Source: Pseudomonadota bacterium (GTDB taxonomy: Bacteria; Pseudomonadota; Gammaproteobacteria; Magnimaribacterales; D2472). From it: DNA of 5,430 nt. Below are positions 4,494 to 5,430 of the stretch, in pieces (within the stretch, counting starts at the first letter, position 1; each line of letters starts with the position of its first letter). The stretch spans positions 1-5,430 of the forward strand of contig RGHK01000066.1 in NCBI GenBank assembly GCA_010024215.1, given 5' to 3'. The translations under genes were made by a program, and so were the position numbers. Below the pieces are notes generated by a model. It was not told the DNA's origin. It saw nothing but the letters and a program-made list of their open reading frames with translations, and did not search any database.

Positions 4494-5430
4494 TTTTTTA
4501 AATAGTTTTGGTCGGTTAATGACAAGCCTTGAAGGAACTTCATTAACATATAAAGAAAAAGAATTAATTTCAAATAAGCATATTGGTGGAATTATTCTTT
4601 TTTCTAAAAATTTTGAATCACAATCACAAATTCATTCATTGTGTTTAGATATTAAATCTGTAAAGCAAAATATTATTATTGCAGTTGATCAAGAGGGCGG
4701 CAGAGTTCAAAGATTTAAAAATGAATTTACCCCATTACCTTCAATGCAAGATCTTGGTGATTACGCTATTGAAAAAAATAATTTGGGAATATGTCATGAA
4801 ATAGGCTGGCTTATGGCTAGCGAGTTAGTTGCTTCTGGCATTGATATAAGCTTTGCTCCAGTATTAGATGTAGATAGGGAAACTAGCAGCATTATTGGGA
4901 ATAGGGCATTTTCAAATGACCCTAAGTTACTTATCCAATTAGCAGGTAATTTTATCAATGGAATGAATGAGGCTGGTATGCAGGCAACTGGTAAGCATTT
5001 CCCTGGACACGGGGGTATATTTGAAGATAGCCATATATCTGAACCTGTTGATTCAAGATCTTATGAACAATTAATAGAGCTAGATTTAAAACCTTTTACA
5101 GAACTAAAAGATAATTTAGGCGCTATGATGACAGCGCATATAACTTTTCCAAATATAGATAGCGTTTGTGTGAGTTACTCAAACTTATGGATTAAAGAAA
5201 TATTAAGAGAAAGATTAGCATTTCATGGGATAGTCTTTAGTGATGACTTATCTATGAAAGGTGCTGGTGATTACTCTATGGGTCAAAAAGCACTTAAATC
5301 AATCGAAGCTGGTTGTGACATGGTTTTAGTTTGTAATGATTATGATGGAACAATGGATGTTATTGATGCTTTTGAAAAAAACGATGTCCAGATGTCAGCC
5401 AAAATTAAAGATTTAAAGAATTCTGCAGAT
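4480..5430 (+). CDS. nagZ: Beta-N-acetylhexosaminidase NagZ, glycoside hydrolase family 3 (partial, 3' end outside the window)
   Basis: The frame is open to the window end, giving 317 residues of a protein that is 341 long in E. coli, so only the end is missing. The family blocks are in order: G-G-I-I-L-F-S-K-N (36-44), A-V-D-Q-E-G-G-R-V-Q-R-F (68-79), F-A-P-V-L-D-V (125-131), N-R-A-F (141-144) and G-K-H-F-P-G-H-G (171-178). The E-D-S-H loop carries Asp183 and His185, the general acid/base dyad special to NagZ, and F-S-D-D-L-S-M (253-259) carries the nucleophile, probably Asp255. NagZ works in the cytosol, removing GlcNAc from GlcNAc-anhydroMurNAc-peptides during peptidoglycan recycling. All catalytic residues are present, so the enzyme should be active. 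It overlaps the SDR gene by 14 bp, so it is likely the next gene in the same transcript, though the neighbours are not recycling genes. Confidence 0.95.
   Translation, partial: MQESNFLNSFGRLMTSLEGTSLTYKEKELISNKHIGGIILFSKNFESQSQIHSLCLDIKSVKQNIIIAVDQEGGRVQRFKNEFTPLPSMQDLGDYAIEKNNLGICHEIGWLMASELVASGIDISFAPVLDVDRETSSIIGNRAFSNDPKLLIQLAGNFINGMNEAGMQATGKHFPGHGGIFEDSHISEPVDSRSYEQLIELDLKPFTELKDNLGAMMTAHITFPNIDSVCVSYSNLWIKEILRERLAFHGIVFSDDLSMKGAGDYSMGQKALKSIEAGCDMVLVCNDYDGTMDVIDAFEKNDVQMSAKIKDLKNSAD

Noticed and set aside
4289..4573. Open minus-strand frame of 94 codons across the SDR/nagZ junction, superficially membrane-like
   Set aside because: It is antisense to both conserved genes. The hydrophobic look is explained by AT-rich sequence read on the opposite strand.

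Overview
The window is AT-rich and densely coded. Its gene content suggests a marine, streamlined gammaproteobacterium of roughly SAR86 type. The lineage is inferred from base composition, short gaps, a TonB-dependent receptor and NagZ; no rRNA or other marker gene is present to confirm it.

Layout. Bases 1-282 are the C-terminal end of an outer-membrane TonB-dependent receptor. A strong hairpin (292-330) follows, then a purine-type phosphoribosyltransferase (341-916). Converging on that gene is a small HxlR-family regulator on the minus strand (929-1231). An 99-bp divergent control region (1232-1330), rich in copies of TATGAAAT and related repeats, separates the regulator from a plus-strand run of five genes. 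These are a zinc-independent MDR oxidoreductase (1331-2470), a YccU-type CoA-binding protein (2487-2897), an ECHDC3-like crotonase (2938-3741), a classical SDR (3744-4493) and the start of nagZ (4480 to the window end, truncated by the window edge).

How the genes may work together. The divergent HxlR/MDR pair looks like a classic regulator plus reductase target. Several known HxlR proteins sense electrophiles or quinones through an N-terminal cysteine, and this one has Cys3. The MDR, CoA-binding, crotonase and SDR genes all belong to families that handle acyl-CoA, enone or carbonyl substrates. They could form a small acyl or carbonyl metabolism module, with nagZ (peptidoglycan recycling) translationally coupled at its end. 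That functional link is inference; no substrate can be read from the sequence.

Most unusual signals: (1) the repeat-rich operator region; (2) several starts with no Shine-Dalgarno but a -10-like hexamer 6-9 nt before the ATG, suggesting leaderless mRNAs, while adh and nagZ have clear Shine-Dalgarno sites; (3) a crotonase lacking both canonical catalytic glutamates. No tRNA, rRNA, CRISPR array or insertion sequence was seen, and no stretch above 300 bases lacks a gene.
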